Shown here one piece after another: positions 40,833-52,411 of a DNA stretch of 64,000 nucleotides. Under the pieces are notes generated by a model, which saw only the letters and a program-made list of their open reading frames with translations, searched no databases and had not been told where the DNA came from. Both the position numbers and the translations under genes were made by a program. Numbering within the stretch: the stretch's first letter is position 1; every line of letters begins with the position of its first letter. Origin of the DNA: Corydoras sp. C115 (taxonomy: Eukaryota; Chordata; Actinopteri; Siluriformes; Callichthyidae); NCBI GenBank assembly GCA_019802505.1, contig JAFMOC010000031.1:4675501-4739500 (forward strand), written 5' to 3'.

Positions 40833-42329
40833 AGATCACAGTATCTATATAATCATACAACGGTGCTGTTATATATTATCAAAAAATATTTGTAGATAAG
40901 GCAATCAATGAGATAGAACTGAGAACGTTAGATGCCCAGAGGGTTCAAGCCACTATGAAACAGGCTAGATTAATTGTTTAGATCAAGTCCTGCCTGCCAG
41001 CCTTACAACTCCTGGGTTTCTGCCAGCTTCTTTGTCATAAGATTCTCCATCAAATCAATGGCAGCTGACAAATAGATAAACATTACAAAAGAATAAGTAA
41101 GTAGATGCATATTTGTCAATTTTAATGTCTGGTAGAAAGAAATAAAGATAAAATATCTATATATCTATATAAAATAAAATAAATAATAGATAAAATCATC
41201 TGCTAAACTTTCAAACTTTGAGGGGTTGCCTTTTTTGCACTGTGATGGGCTTTAAATATAACACAGTCTAAATAATGTTAAAGATTCAAAATAAGAAATA
41301 TTTGGTCTCAAAGTGTCCAAGAAACCATGTCTTAATAGTTTTTGCTTGGAGGATGATTTGTTATTTTAAAAAGTAAGTTATTTGCAATTAGAGTAAGTTA
41401 AAGTATTAAGGACACAAAACAGCAGTTTATTAACCATTTATCAAAAATAAATTTTCAGGAAGGTCTAAAAATTAATAGAAATACAATATAAGTTATTGCA
41501 CACTGTAATTCTTAGCACAGTAAATGTAAGCCTACTGCCTTTAGCACACCATTTGTCACAGGGTGGCATTGGGTTAGACCCAAGTGCTGAGCCTGGACTT
41601 GCCATTTGAGGACTTATAGATCACATTTATATTAATAAATAGTATATATGTGTGTGTGTGTGTAACGGGTATATATATACCATTGTGGGAACCAAAACCA
41701 TATAACATTACAGGTAGCATTAAGGGCAAAGGAAGCAACTATTTAGTACAGTGTTTTTAAAGTAAGTAAAGTAATCATACATACACACATCTACACACAA
41801 GATTTATTTATACACAAGATATATTTAATTGCCAATAATGATCGTTAAGCTGTTTTTTCATGTTAACAATATTGTTCAGCGTTATAACAGAACACGTCAG
41901 AAAGAACCTTTCTTGTTTTATTTAAGATAATCCAAAGAACCATCTGTTTAAGTACACAAAATTATCAAAAATAAAAACAATCGTGTGCTTGTCTGGTCGA
42001 CTAACCTTCAGAATGTCTATTATATTAATTCGGCACATTAGATAGTGTTGCATTTATTAGTATAGCACCTCTATCATTACAAATAGCAGTTCAAATCTCA
42101 TTATTGCTCAGTGAAGGGCACGGCATGGAGCACACCTGCCAACTCTGGAACTAATTTATCTAGGCAAGCATGCTGGCATGGAGTATCTGATTGTGTTTTA
42201 GAATTAATCCACCAATATGTTCAGATGCAACCCATGTACACCTACAGTATAACTATATATACCCATACACTTACATAGTATATAGACATATGTCTGCATA
42301 CTTGCCTCTATTTTTTTTTTCCTTCTCTA
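40833..42329. other. Intergenic DNA, no gene seen
   Basis: AT-rich with a short (TG)n tract near 41,650. No exon or RNA gene seen. Confidence 0.5.
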
Positions 42330-42340
42330 AATAGGAAAGT

Positions 42341-42831
42341 GGCTTAGTGGTTAGCACGTTCGCCTCTCAGCACTAGGGATTCCTGGTTCGAATCCCCATC
42401 TGGGAGTTTCCATGTTCTCTCCGAGTCTGCGTGGGTTTCCTCCGGGTTCTCCGGTTTCCTCCCACAGTCCAAAAACATGGATCAAGTCAATAGACTCATC
42501 AAATTGACCCATATAGAGTGTGTATGCGTGCACGTCTTTGTGAGTGAGTGTGTGCCCAGTGATGGATTGGTGCCATGTCCTGGGTGTATCTGCCCAGCAC
42601 CCGAAACGTTCTCCCCTGGATGGGCATGGGGAACCCCACCGCGACCCTGATAGAGGATAAAGCGGAAGATAATGAATGACTGAATTTATCTGGAATCCAT
42701 GTTTTTGAACCGTGGGAGGAAACACACATGGACATGGAGAACAGGGCATGTTACCCTCGAGATGTACCCCACCGCGACCCTAATATAGGATAAAGTAGAA
42801 GATAATGAATGAATGAATGAATGAATGAATG
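42341..42831 (+). mobile_element. Composite SINE with an apparent 3'-transduced segment
   Basis: Head and body (42,341-42,681) form an ordinary SINE lacking its first few bases. They are followed by an 85-bp segment (42,682-42,766) made of an inverted SINE core fragment plus the non-SINE string CAGGGCATGTTACCCTCGAG. A second SINE 3' end (42,767-42,831) with a (GAAT)n tail closes the unit. A perfect 11-bp duplication AATAGGAAAGT flanks the whole unit (42,330-42,340 and 42,832-42,842), so it went in as one piece. The 85-bp segment matches the reverse complement of 48,555-48,639 at 83 of 85 positions. Overlapping long minus-strand frames are artefacts. Confidence 0.9.
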
Positions 42832-43201
42832 AATAGGAAAGTTACCTATTACATAACAATGAAACTGTGTCTACGTCATTTTCAAGTCACTCTCTTAATT
42901 AACTTGATTGCACAACATGCTTTCCTTCTTGTTTAACATCGCTCACTCACAAAGCCCAATATGGAAAGCAAATTAATTTAAGAACTCACCTGATCCAGTG
43001 GTGAAAGCTCAATTTATGTTAATTCAAGATAACTGAAGCAAATCTAAATATAAAGAAGTGTCAAATATAGAACAGCTGGCTTTCCAAAAGTGACATCATA
43101 CATCAGATTTACTTTTCCAGATAGCCTTATTTTATGTATTACTCTTTGTTTGATTGCATTAAAATTGAGAGCACATTGGTCACAATTCAGAAAACCTTCA
43201 T

Positions 43202-43660
43202 GGGTTTGTATTGTTTTTTTTTTTTTTTTCAAATATATTCAATATTACAAGAATACATAAATCATTAAAAGTGGGACACAGGATTGAAGAATGATGGCAT
43301 CAACCGAACATCTTATGTTTCTGAACTCTCAGAAAAATCTAAAGATTTAGAGACAGACAGAAATATAAGCAGACTGAACAAGATGATAAACAGACTAGAG
43401 TCGAGGCAAGATAGAGTATTCACTGCATGTCTTCATGACCTGAGCTGACTCTGAGTGCATAAACCTGCTGTAGACATCATTACTTCATTAGACTCCAGGC
43501 CTGACATTTTGCTTCAGTGTCCTCTGACCCCTTAGAGTCGGTTTGCCGGACAACAGAGTGAGTACACTGAAGGTGAAAGGACTGGATTCAGCAGTATTGA
43601 TCTGCAAGTTCTATTTTAATTTGTAACAAGACCTTATGTAGCAAAACACCTCCTTCTTAT
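43202..43660. other. Intergenic DNA, no gene seen
   Basis: Nothing recognised apart from a short T run at about 43,213-43,229. Confidence 0.45.
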
Positions 43661-43916
43661 ATGGGTGGAATATCCATGTTTTCTTTGTGCCCAAAAACAT
43701 GGATTCAATGTGAATTGGCTGCTCTAAATTGCCTCATATAGTGTGTGTGTGTGTGTGTGTGTGTGTGAGTAAGTGAGTGAGTGTAATAGATTGGCGCCCT
43801 GTCCTGGGAGTAGCCACCCAGCACCCAAAATGTTCTTCCCTGGATGGGGATGGGGAAACCCCTGCAACCCAAGTAGAGGACTAAGTGGAAGATAATGGAT
43901 GGATGGATAATGAGAT
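43661..43916 (+). mobile_element. Degenerate SINE with internal (GT)n
   Basis: ATGGGTGGAATATCCATGTT, TGGCTGCTCTAAATTGCCTC, a (GT)n expansion at about 43,740-43,768, then GATTGGCGCCCTGTCCTGGG and the 3' domain ending GATAATGGATGGATGGATAA. The head is lost. The tail is GGAT-type rather than GAAT. Confidence 0.85.
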
Positions 43917-43945
43917 ACAATTAGAATAATTAATCAGACAGTATA

Positions 43946-44164
43946 GGGTTGACACGGTGGCTATGTGGTTAGCATGTTCACCTCTCAGTGCTGGGGATCC
44001 AGGCTCAAGGAGTTTCCACGTATGTGTCCGCATGGGTTTTTTCGGGTTCTTCCCACAGTCCACAAACATGAATTTTTAATTGCACCTATATAGTGTGTGT
44101 CTGTCTGTGTGGGTGAGAATTTACCCAGCGATGGATTTTGCCCAGCGCTCGAAACCCCCACGTG
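43946..44164 (+). mobile_element. Degenerate SINE, tail missing
   Basis: Its head reads GACACGGTGGCTATGTGGTT then AGCATGTTCACCTCTCAGTG. A shortened core (GGTTCTTCCCACAGTCCACA) and middle follow, ending at GCCCAGCGCTCGAAACCCCC. It lies 30 bp downstream of another SINE in the same orientation. Confidence 0.8.
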
Positions 44165-44775
44165 TGTATGCAAAAATGACTATTAATATGACTAATATTG
44201 CTGGGTCAGGGATCCAGTATAAAACCATGCCCAAATCTACCCCCCCTCCCCAGATACAGCCAGGCGTTTCTGTTGAGCACCTGAACAGGTCTCTGCACAG
44301 GTGGGTTAACTGTCCGTGTAGTTTAGATCACAGGTTAAGATAGAGTCATCCATGCGTTCTGCATCTCGCATGGGAAATTTGCAGACTATTGATTAACCCC
44401 CACTCACATATTGATTAACCTTACACCATGGCTGAGCAGAGATGATTTGCACAAATTGATTCACCACCAGTCATTGCTCCACACCTGTCTATCCGCTTTA
44501 GAACAGAAAAAAAACCAACAACTTTTACAGCAGGTGCAAAACAGTAATTACAGGGTGTGTTAATAGACAATAAAAATAAACTATCCAAGCACATTTTGTG
44601 TCCGAGATGATATTAAAGAAGACATCTGACCTTTTCCTAAATAAACAAATCTGCCATCTCAGCTGTCCTATGTGAAGCCTAAATGTGAATGCTGGCCGAG
44701 GGTGAAAATGGAACTGATTTAAGGCAGGGCTTGACATAAAGGTTATTATGTACAGCATACACTTTACATGCTCTA

Positions 44776-44890
44776 CATAAGGGTGGCACAGTGGTGCAGG
44801 GGAAGGCAGTGTCATCAATGCTGAGTTTAATTCCTCTGGGTGACAGTTCTTTTTGTGTGGAGTTTCAATGTTATTCTTGTGTATGTGACT
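44776..44890 (+). mobile_element. Very old SINE head remnant
   Basis: GGGTGGCACAGTGGTGCAGG is followed by TTTAATTCCTCTGGGTGACA and GTGTGGAGTTTCAATGTTAT. This order fits a V-SINE head and core start. The CAGTGGTGCAGG head resembles other fish V-SINEs more than the young family here. Confidence 0.55.
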
Positions 44891-45370
44891 TCAGGAATCA
44901 CTATGGTATTCTTTTAATCAGCTGCACAATTAAAAAAGGAACACATAAGCTGAGCTGCTTTGAGTTACTGAGGTGATGATTTTATCTGATTGCATGAACA
45001 ATCATCACTTCTTTCCAATTAACACATAGATATTTCTAAAAGACAAATAATATATCAGTCAGCAGAAAGTTACTTGGAGTTGTAATATGAGTACGTCTGA
45101 CTTTTACCATTAGGGAAAAGAGTGGCGGTGGGGATCTTGCCTAAGGCAGCAATTGTTGTAAGGGATGATATTCTGTGAGATATGACAGTGAACAATCTGC
45201 CACCCAATCTGGCTTTATGGGCCACCAGTGAACCGGTTGCAAAGGTCCCCAGTGTACAAATTGAAGGGAGATGATATGGGAAATCTCAAGCTGCAAGACT
45301 TTCTGGCAGGCAACAATTTATTTCATTTGTAAATGCTAGGATGCCACTGACATTTAAATCATATTTAAAT

Positions 45371-45892
45371 GTCTCATCTAATTATCTTCTACATAATCCC
45401 ATACTAGGGACTAGGCTCACAGGGGGGGGGGGGGGGGGGTCCCATGACCATCAAGGCGAGAGTATTTTGTATGCTATTTAACATGAGAATAAAAAAAAGC
45501 AGAAAAGCGAAATGCAGACATGTATATGTGTAGCATCAAAAATAGACTTGTTGCTTGCTCCTGTGAATACAGGATAACAGCTGGAACTTAACACATGAAG
45601 GAGGCGAGCACCATCTCTGTTTAATTAAGGGTGTAATGTTAACATCCTAAAAGACCAAATACATCAGTGACATCACAAGCATTCGAAATCCACCATTTCT
45701 AACACACTACAAAAATGTCCAGTGATAGATGAAGTGGTAGTGGTCTAATACTGGTGGCTTTCTGTAAATTATTGTTAAAATTTACCATTTTACTGTCAGT
45801 TTAGGTTGAATCCATGTTTTTGAACCTTGGAAGGAAACTGGAGAACCCAGAGATAAACGATGCAGACATGGGGAGAACATGGAAACTCCACT
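45371..45892 (-). mobile_element. Two separated minus-strand SINE fragments
   Basis: 45,371-45,462 is a 3' end (GTCTCATCTAATTATCTTCT, then a G run at 45,422-45,439 and TCCCATGACCATCAAGGCGA). 45,805-45,892 is core (GAATCCATGTTTTTGAACCT, then GGGGAGAACATGGAAACTCC). About 340 bp of unrelated sequence lies between. They could be one disrupted copy or two. The second fragment is followed by T8 where the head should start. Confidence 0.7.
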
Positions 45893-47327
45893 TTTTTTTC
45901 AGTTTTAAGCATTGGAACTTGTCAGCTAAGAGAAATAATACATTTAGGCAATAGCCTGCGTAATTATTTAAATCCGATATTTTATCCCATCTCTTTAATG
46001 CTCCATAACATGCAGGATGAAAGCTTTTTGATTACAGTAATTGTAAAAGCATGTCACTACTTTGATTCAGAAGTAGTAAGGTGATGGTACAAAATTGCAT
46101 GCCCTGGAAAATATCTGAAGGATTAACTAAATTTCTTTAAAAGCACTAATTCATGTGCCTCTATGCATGCTTAATATGGGATGATTGCACATCTAATCAA
46201 GTATTCGTCTGTTACTAACGAAGTATTTTAAAGCTAATAAATTTCCAGGTCTGCGGATCCATCCTTGCAAATTATATGTTGGTAATTACCTATTAATTTA
46301 GATCATTACAGTTCTTTGAATTTTGCATGCTGTGTCCTTGGCATCAAAACTCCAGTGTTTCATTTTTTTAAGCGTTCCCGTTCCGCTACATTTTGTCTAA
46401 AATTCACACCTAATAGTATATACAACACGCAGCTTTATTAGCTTAGTATTAGATTTCTACAGGGAGCAGAGCTCTTATCAAAACTCCACATTCTAGTTCT
46501 AATCCTCTTCTGCTGCTCTTTCAGGTCCTTGACCTGCTGGTAATGTAGCAGAGACAAAATAATTTAGTTCTAACCTTTTGGGCTTAAATTTTAGTAACAA
46601 AACCAAATGTTGACATTAATTATCTATATATGGTCAATAAATAAAAAGTGTCTGGTGGCAAGAAAACATCAAATCAAAAACTTAAATGCTTCAAAGACGA
46701 AAGGTGAAACATTTCCAGGTGAAAAAGACATTTACACCAACATCAATCCAATGGAAGATCACATGGAAATATGAAAATGAGACAACAAATCAATTTCAGT
46801 GATGTATGTTCCATTTCTACTTCGTCAGATTTGGGACTAAAAGGGCAATTACATACTTTTTTAAGTCCCATTTTCTTTGCATAAAAGACCTGTGTGTGTC
46901 TCTTCATCTTTTCCTCAGAGATTTGTCATATGGAAGAAATGCGGTCATTTTCTCAACTGTCAAACCATTCACTCGGTATACTCAATCATCCTGTGAAAGT
47001 ATTAATCAAATACTCCTGCCTGCGGGACAATGTGTAGGTAGGTGGAAAAAAGACTCAATTTAACAAGTCATTTTGTAGTGGGTCATAGATTTCCAAGGCC
47101 TTTTTCATCAGCCCCTTTTCAATATTCAGCAAGATATGTGGAGGAAAAATGGACAATGAAAAGAGCTTATGCCAGTGTTGTAGTTAGGAGAGTTTGTGGG
47201 ATGGCAGGTTAAAGATAAGAACATTTGTAAAAATAGAGAACTATGGCCCTGACACTGCTAGAAGATGATGAGAATGGGCACAAAGAAATCGGAGATCAAA
47301 GGTGAAACACATGGTGACCTGAAGGAA
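45893..47327. other. Intergenic DNA, no gene seen
   Basis: Unique-looking AT-rich sequence without coding evidence. Frames of 74-85 codons here show no recognisable family. Confidence 0.5.
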
Positions 47328-47339
47328 CATTTTAAAAAT

Positions 47340-47689
47340 TCATTCATTCATTCATTATCACCTGCTTTATCCTCTATTAGGGTCGCGGTGGGGTTCCCCA
47401 TGCCCATCCAGGGGAGAACGTCTCGGGCGCTGGGCAGATAGACCCAGGACAAGGCGCCAATCCATCGCTGGGCACACACTCACTCACACATACACACTCT
47501 ATATGGGGCAATTTTTGAGAATTCAATTGACTTGATCCATGTTTTTGGACTGTGGGAGGAAACCGGAGAACCTGGAGGAAACCCACGCAGACACGGGGAG
47601 AACATGGAAACTCCACCCAGATGGGGATTCGAACTGGGAATCACTAGCGCTGAGAGGCGAACGTGCTAACCACTAAGCCACCGTGTTGC
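47340..47689 (-). mobile_element. Full-length V-SINE
   Basis: Complete minus-strand copy. The 12-bp direct repeat CATTTTAAAAAT (47,328-47,339 and 47,690-47,701) is its target-site duplication. Body and B box (AGTTCGAATCC) are well preserved. Confidence 0.95.
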
Positions 47690-48065
47690 CATTTTAAAAA
47701 TGACAAGCAAAAATTTATGAATTTCCTTTTTCTTTACTTACATAATATGATGCAGATAAAACATGTAGTCCTAATAAATGTTGCATTTCATTAGTAGAGA
47801 CTGGAATCGAAGGATAACATTCCTGATGATTGAAGTCACTCGGGTTTAAAATAGGGTTTAATCAGTTGTTGCTTGTATCTTTGTACTCAATTAGATTGTG
47901 GTGTTGGTGTGGTGGTGCTGTAATCAAATAGATTTGTGATTAAGAGGCGGAGCCAGGATAGGAAGGTGATTAAGCACACCTGGAGCATGACAATGTCAAT
48001 TGTCTTTGAGTCTCTGTTCTAAGCTGCCTGTATAGACATCATTAACAGAAATAGTTCAAGTGATC

Positions 48066-48410
48066 GCGGCACGGTGGCTTAGTGGTTAGCACGTTCACCT
48101 CTCAGCACTAGGGATTCCCGGTTCGAATCCCCATCTGGGTGGAGTTTCCATGTTCTCCCCGTGTCTGCGTGGGTTTCCTCCGGGTTCTCCGGTTTCCTCC
48201 CACAGTCCAAAAACATGGATCAAGTCAATTGAATTCTCAAAATTGCCCCATATAGTGTGTCTGTGTGAGTGAGTGTGTGCCCAGCAATGGTTTGGCGCCT
48301 TTCCTGGGTCTGTCTGCCCGGCGCCCGGGACGTTCTCCCCTGGATGGGCATGGGGAACCCCATCGCGACCCTAATAGAGGATAAAGCGGGAGATAATGAA
48401 TGAATGAATG
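48066..48410 (+). mobile_element. Full-length V-SINE
   Basis: Starts GCGGCACGGTGGCTTAGTGG; B box GGTTCGAATCC; (GAAT)n tail. A perfect 13-bp target-site duplication AGTTCAAGTGATC lies at 48,053-48,065 and 48,411-48,423. One of the best preserved copies. Confidence 0.96.
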
Positions 48411-48554
48411 AGTTCAAGTGATCTCAAATCACCTTGATGTTCTTCACCCTTCTTTCACAAATCAGTGTTTGATAGCTGATCTGCTGTCAAACGTATGTAA
48501 AATCTCCTGTTAACCTACCAGCATATTTTTGGAATATGGATACGAGTGGACAGT

Positions 48555-48942
48555 TACATCTCGAGGGTAACATGCCCTGTTCTCCATGTCCATGTGGGTT
48601 TCCTCCCACGGTTCAAAAACATGGATTCCAGGTAAATTCATTCATTATCTTTTGCTTTATCCTATATTAGGGTCGTGGGGGGGTTCCCCATGCCCATCCA
48701 GGGGAGAATGTTTCGGGTGCTGGGCAGATACACCCAGGACAGGGCGCCAATCTATCCCTGGGCACACACTCACACACGTATACACACTCTATATGGGGCA
48801 ATTTGGAGAACTCAATTGACTTGTTCCATGTTTTTGGACTGTGGGAGGAAAGCAGAGAACCCAGACGAAACCCACGCAGGCACGGGGAGAACATGGAAAC
48901 TCCACCCAGATGGGGATTTGAACTGGGAATCCCTAGTTCCAG
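48555..48942 (-). mobile_element. 5'-truncated SINE and its 3' flank, putative source of a transduced segment
   Basis: 48,640-48,942 is a minus-strand SINE lacking its tRNA-like head (it stops inside the B-box region, TTTGAACTGGGAATCCCTAG). Downstream in element orientation, 48,639 down to 48,555 contains an older, oppositely oriented SINE core fragment and the non-SINE string CTCGAGGGTAACATGCCCTG. The same 85 bp is found behind the SINE body at 42,682-42,766. Here it runs into ordinary flanking DNA (GTGGACAGTTACATC), as expected of a donor locus. Confidence 0.85.
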
Positions 48943-48961
48943 GTAAATTAAATACTCCAAG

Positions 48962-49092
48962 CAGTGTTTGTGTGTGAACAGCAATAGATTGGGGCCCTGT
49001 CCTGGGTGTGTCTGCCCAGCGCTCAATGTTCTTCCAAGATACGCCTCCCCACCCACCAACTACCCTAGTAGAGGATTAAGGGGAAGATGATT
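48962..49092 (+). mobile_element. Old SINE 3'-half fragment
   Basis: Begins in GTGTTTGTGTGTGAACAGCA, then GATTGGGGCCCTGTCCTGGG, GTCTGCCCAGCGCTCAATGT and CCCTAGTAGAGGATTAAGGG. It abuts the head-less end of the minus-strand SINE at 48,942, so that SINE may have inserted into this older one. Confidence 0.8.
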
Positions 49093-50183
49093 ACATTTTA
49101 AATAATCTCAGGCTAATGTCAGAACAGTCTACCATATGGTCACTAACCGGCATCGGCCCTCTAATACTGGTTGACGGCAAACATCATAAAAAAAGTAGGC
49201 CCCTGTCTAACATGCTGCTTGATGCTTAATGTCTGGGCATCAGATGGTTTGTGAACTACTGACCCTTTTTTCAGTTTAAGATTTTTTTTTTTTTTTTTTA
49301 AATACTTTCAGTATGCAAAGTCCTTAAAATTAAACACTCATTTTCCACTCTGGACTGCCCTTAATCTGCAGAGATTTTATTGTTTACCTTTCCCTGTGAC
49401 CTCTCTCTAGTCTTCATATTGTTCTATAAAGATGACCGGTCTATTATATTCTATCTTCTATTTATTTCTTGATTATTATTATTTTTTTATTTCTTTTCAT
49501 TTTTTATTATTTTATGTTATTGTTTATTATAAGCATGTGTGTTGTCTTTATTTGTATGTTATTATTACAGTACCTCTAATCATTATTTATGTATATATGT
49601 CTTTTGTGCTGTGGTTTAATGTTTAAAAACAATAAAAAGTTAAAAAAAATTAAACACTTATTAATTTTAAACCAGAAATGTCTGTTTAGCCTCTATTTTT
49701 TTCTTAATAAACCTACCACTACTTAAATAATGGTCATATAGCTGCTTCCAGGAGAACTGAGATAAGAAGAACATGAAAACACTGCACCACCGTCAATTTG
49801 CAAACGCACTTCCAACTCTTTCATGGCAAGTCTTGTTGTAAAGTCTTTAAAACACCTTCCCATTTAAAGACCTTTAGCACCCTCTGCTGGAAATTAAATT
49901 TAATGGCTTTAATTTAAATCCTTTGCAAAATCACTTCTATAACAGCCTCATTTTTACTGACACTGAAAGACAGGTACGTAAAAATAATAAAATAAGAATT
50001 TGAGTTGTAAAACGATCAGAAATAACTGATTTATTAAATTTCTATACATGGTGAATATACATAAAACAAGGATTTACCTTTCAGCTGTGCGAGTTGCCTA
50101 ATAATCAATTAACAGAACTAATGCTTACAACAAAATATACTGAACTGACAGTAACTACTGATTTTCAGGTTACTTATTAGATA
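49093..50183. other. Intergenic DNA downstream of hmmr, no gene seen
   Basis: T-rich and ATT-rich tracts (49,282-49,300 and 49,440-49,640), otherwise unremarkable. Confidence 0.5.
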
Positions 50184-50576
50184 CATTATATGGACAAAAG
50201 TATTGGAAGAACAAGCATCTTAAATCATTGGACTCAAGGGTTTTGTTTTGTCCTATTACACAGGTATAAAGTCAAGCATGTAACAATGGAGCCTGGATAA
50301 CTGTATACCTGCAGCTTTGCAGAACAATTATGCAAAATATGTCTTTTTGTTCAATATGCAAGAAATGAAGCGGATTCCAACTCCGACTGACCCCAACCCG
50401 AATGAACAATTGTGAGCCAGGTCCCCTCACTCCAAAATATCTGAACCAATGAGTGCTCTTAAAAGCCAGAGTATAAAAAAAGAGGCTAAGAGGAGACCAA
50501 CTTGTAATGAAATGCCATAAAAGCTTCTGTAGTTGTAATATGTAAACATCCCAATACTTTTGTCCATTTATTTTAC
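50184..50576. mobile_element. Tc1-type MITE with terminal inverted repeats
   Basis: The left end CATTATATGGACAAAAGTAT (continuing TGG) and right end CCAATACTTTTGTCCATTTA are inverted copies. About 20 bp align with small differences, and there is about 345 bp of non-coding sequence between them. The 'TATATGGACAAAAGTATTGG' terminus is typical of Tc1-like non-autonomous elements in fish. Its right arm holds the plus-strand TTTATT (50,567-50,572) that reads AATAAA for the minus-strand hmmr transcript. Confidence 0.8.
50567..50572 (-). terminator. Candidate hmmr poly(A) signal (AATAAA)
   Basis: Scanning the minus strand from the hmmr stop (50,861) I find no AATAAA or ATTAAA until this site, about 290 nt downstream and inside a MITE terminal repeat. 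Its use as the cleavage signal is inferred. Confidence 0.5.
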
Positions 50577-50860
50577 ATTACCTTCAATGAAAAATTGAAT
50601 ATTAGAAAGAAGCAGGATACATTTGCACTGTAGTTACCACAAGACATTGTCAGAGCAATAACAAATATATGATAAATAGTTTAAACTTGAGCCCTTGACA
50701 TGTTGAGTCACAGTTATATTTGATTCATTCAGAACCCACTAAATTCCTTAGTAAAGAACAGTGTTTACGCAAAGCTAGACGCAAAGCTAAGAAAATACTG
50801 AATATCAATACAACCTCTGCTTCTCTGATTATTAATCTAACTCACATTGCTACTACAGTC

Positions 50861-51831
50861 CTATCTAAGGTTCGTAAGCGGCTCCTGGTTTTCTTTATGC
50901 TCGTGTTTAAAGGCTTTACTGGGGTCGAACCTACGTGGAGCATCCTGGCATTTGAGCTGCTCAAACTCCCTCTTCTGTTTTACCACTTGCACCTTTAGCT
51001 TAGATAATTCCTGTTGGGGAAACAAGAAAATTATCAATGCGGAACAGATCTTCAGAAAGTGTTCACATGTAAAACAGAAGAACAATATAATTCCGTCCAA
51101 TAAATCGTTTCAGACCTGTTTGAGTTCCAAGTTTTCCTCCTTCAGCTTCACCATGTGCTTGATTTTCTGCCGTTGGTTCTGATGGCCCAGCAGATTGGCA
51201 TATGCACCCGCCAGCTTATTTAGCTCTGCCTGAGTGGCCCCCTTTTCCGACAGCAATGCGTCTCTCTCTGCTGCAAAGCCATCCAGCTGCTCCTGGATAC
51301 CAAAAGGAGAGAAGTGTCAAGCAAAGCAAGAAGCAACAGTGAGCAGCTAGGATTAACACAGCTGCTGTTAATGTAATCATTAATAACAGAAATCACATCA
51401 TGGAGAAATTTTGGGGCTAATGAAGGGACTTCAATCCACAAGACACAGCAAGCTGAAGGCACTTGCTGTATAACATCTATAACAGCTCTTGTTTTATAAC
51501 CAGGGTATGACTCTGAAGATTCTAGACTCTAAACATTTATCAAAATGTTTTTTCAGTGAAAAAAAAAAATTGTAAATAAATTTTTACTTGGTTTTGACAA
51601 ATATAGATATAAAACGATGTTTTTCTGTGAAAATGTTAAACTTCCTGCATATATGAGGTGTCTGTGATCCAAAGTGGATCAAGATTAATAATAATAAAAA
51701 TAAAACACATGACAGACAAGGTTATATGATTGATGATTCCTTTATACTTAAGATATTCAACTAATTTTTATTAAACACTGTAATGCAATTAATTTAACCA
51801 AACAGCTTCCATGATCATTTTAGCATAAGTA

Positions 51832-51929
<98 letters not shown>

Positions 51930-52411
51930 ATTTTTTTTATATTTCTATAATAAAATAGAAAACAATTTAGGAGAAGCAGCACGGTGGCTTAGTGGTTAGC
52001 ACGTTCGCCTCTCAGTGCTAGGGATTCCCGGTTCGAATCCCCATCTGGGTGGAGTTTCCATGTTCTCCCCGTGTCTGCCTGGGTTTCCTCCGGGTTCTCC
52101 GGTTTCCTCCCACAGTCCAAAAACATGAATCAAGTCAAGTGAATTCTCAAAATTGCCCCATATAGAGTGTGTCTGTGTGAGTGAGTGTGTGCCCAGCGAT
52201 GGATTGGCGCCCTGTCCTGGGTCTATCTGCCCAGCGCCTGAGACGTTCTCCCCTGGATGGGCATGGGGAACCCCATCCCAACCCTAATAGAGGATAAAGC
52301 GGGAGATAATGAATGAATGAATTTAGGAGAATATTCACCTGAAATGGTTTAACTTTAGCATATAGTTGTTCATACAAATTTCTCCAGTGTTCGGTCTCCT
52401 CATTTGTTGAG
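50861..52411 (-). CDS. hmmr: hmmr C-terminal exons 17-19: conserved centrosome/hyaluronan-binding module
   Basis: Part of the hmmr entry, listed separately because it is the most conserved part. Exon 17 encodes LYEQLYAKVKPFQ. Exon 18 encodes LLGHQNQRQKIKHMVKLKEE, the leucine-zipper segment that in mammals targets centrosomes and overlaps a basic BX7B hyaluronan-binding motif; here R-X7-K is intact. Exon 19 ends with FDPSKAF, then HKENQEP, and TAG at 50,861-50,863. Functions are from the vertebrate family; the residues are read from this sequence. Confidence 0.93.

Noticed and set aside
42351..42749. Minus-strand frame of 132 codons
   Set aside because: It is the antisense of the composite SINE. 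The same peptide pieces (for example WGSPCPSRGERLGRWAD) recur at every SINE copy in the window.
48066..48140. Genuine tRNA gene suggested by A and B boxes
   Set aside because: The tRNA-like part is the head of a SINE. The acceptor stem does not close, and the sequence continues into the V-SINE core at every copy.
48667..49059. Frames of 100-130 codons on both strands
   Set aside because: Both run through SINE bodies; there is no splice context or family resemblance, and translations recur at other copies.
50720..51182. Plus-strand frames over the hmmr 3' end
   Set aside because: Shadows of the antisense hmmr exons 18-19, which have a phase-consistent gene model.
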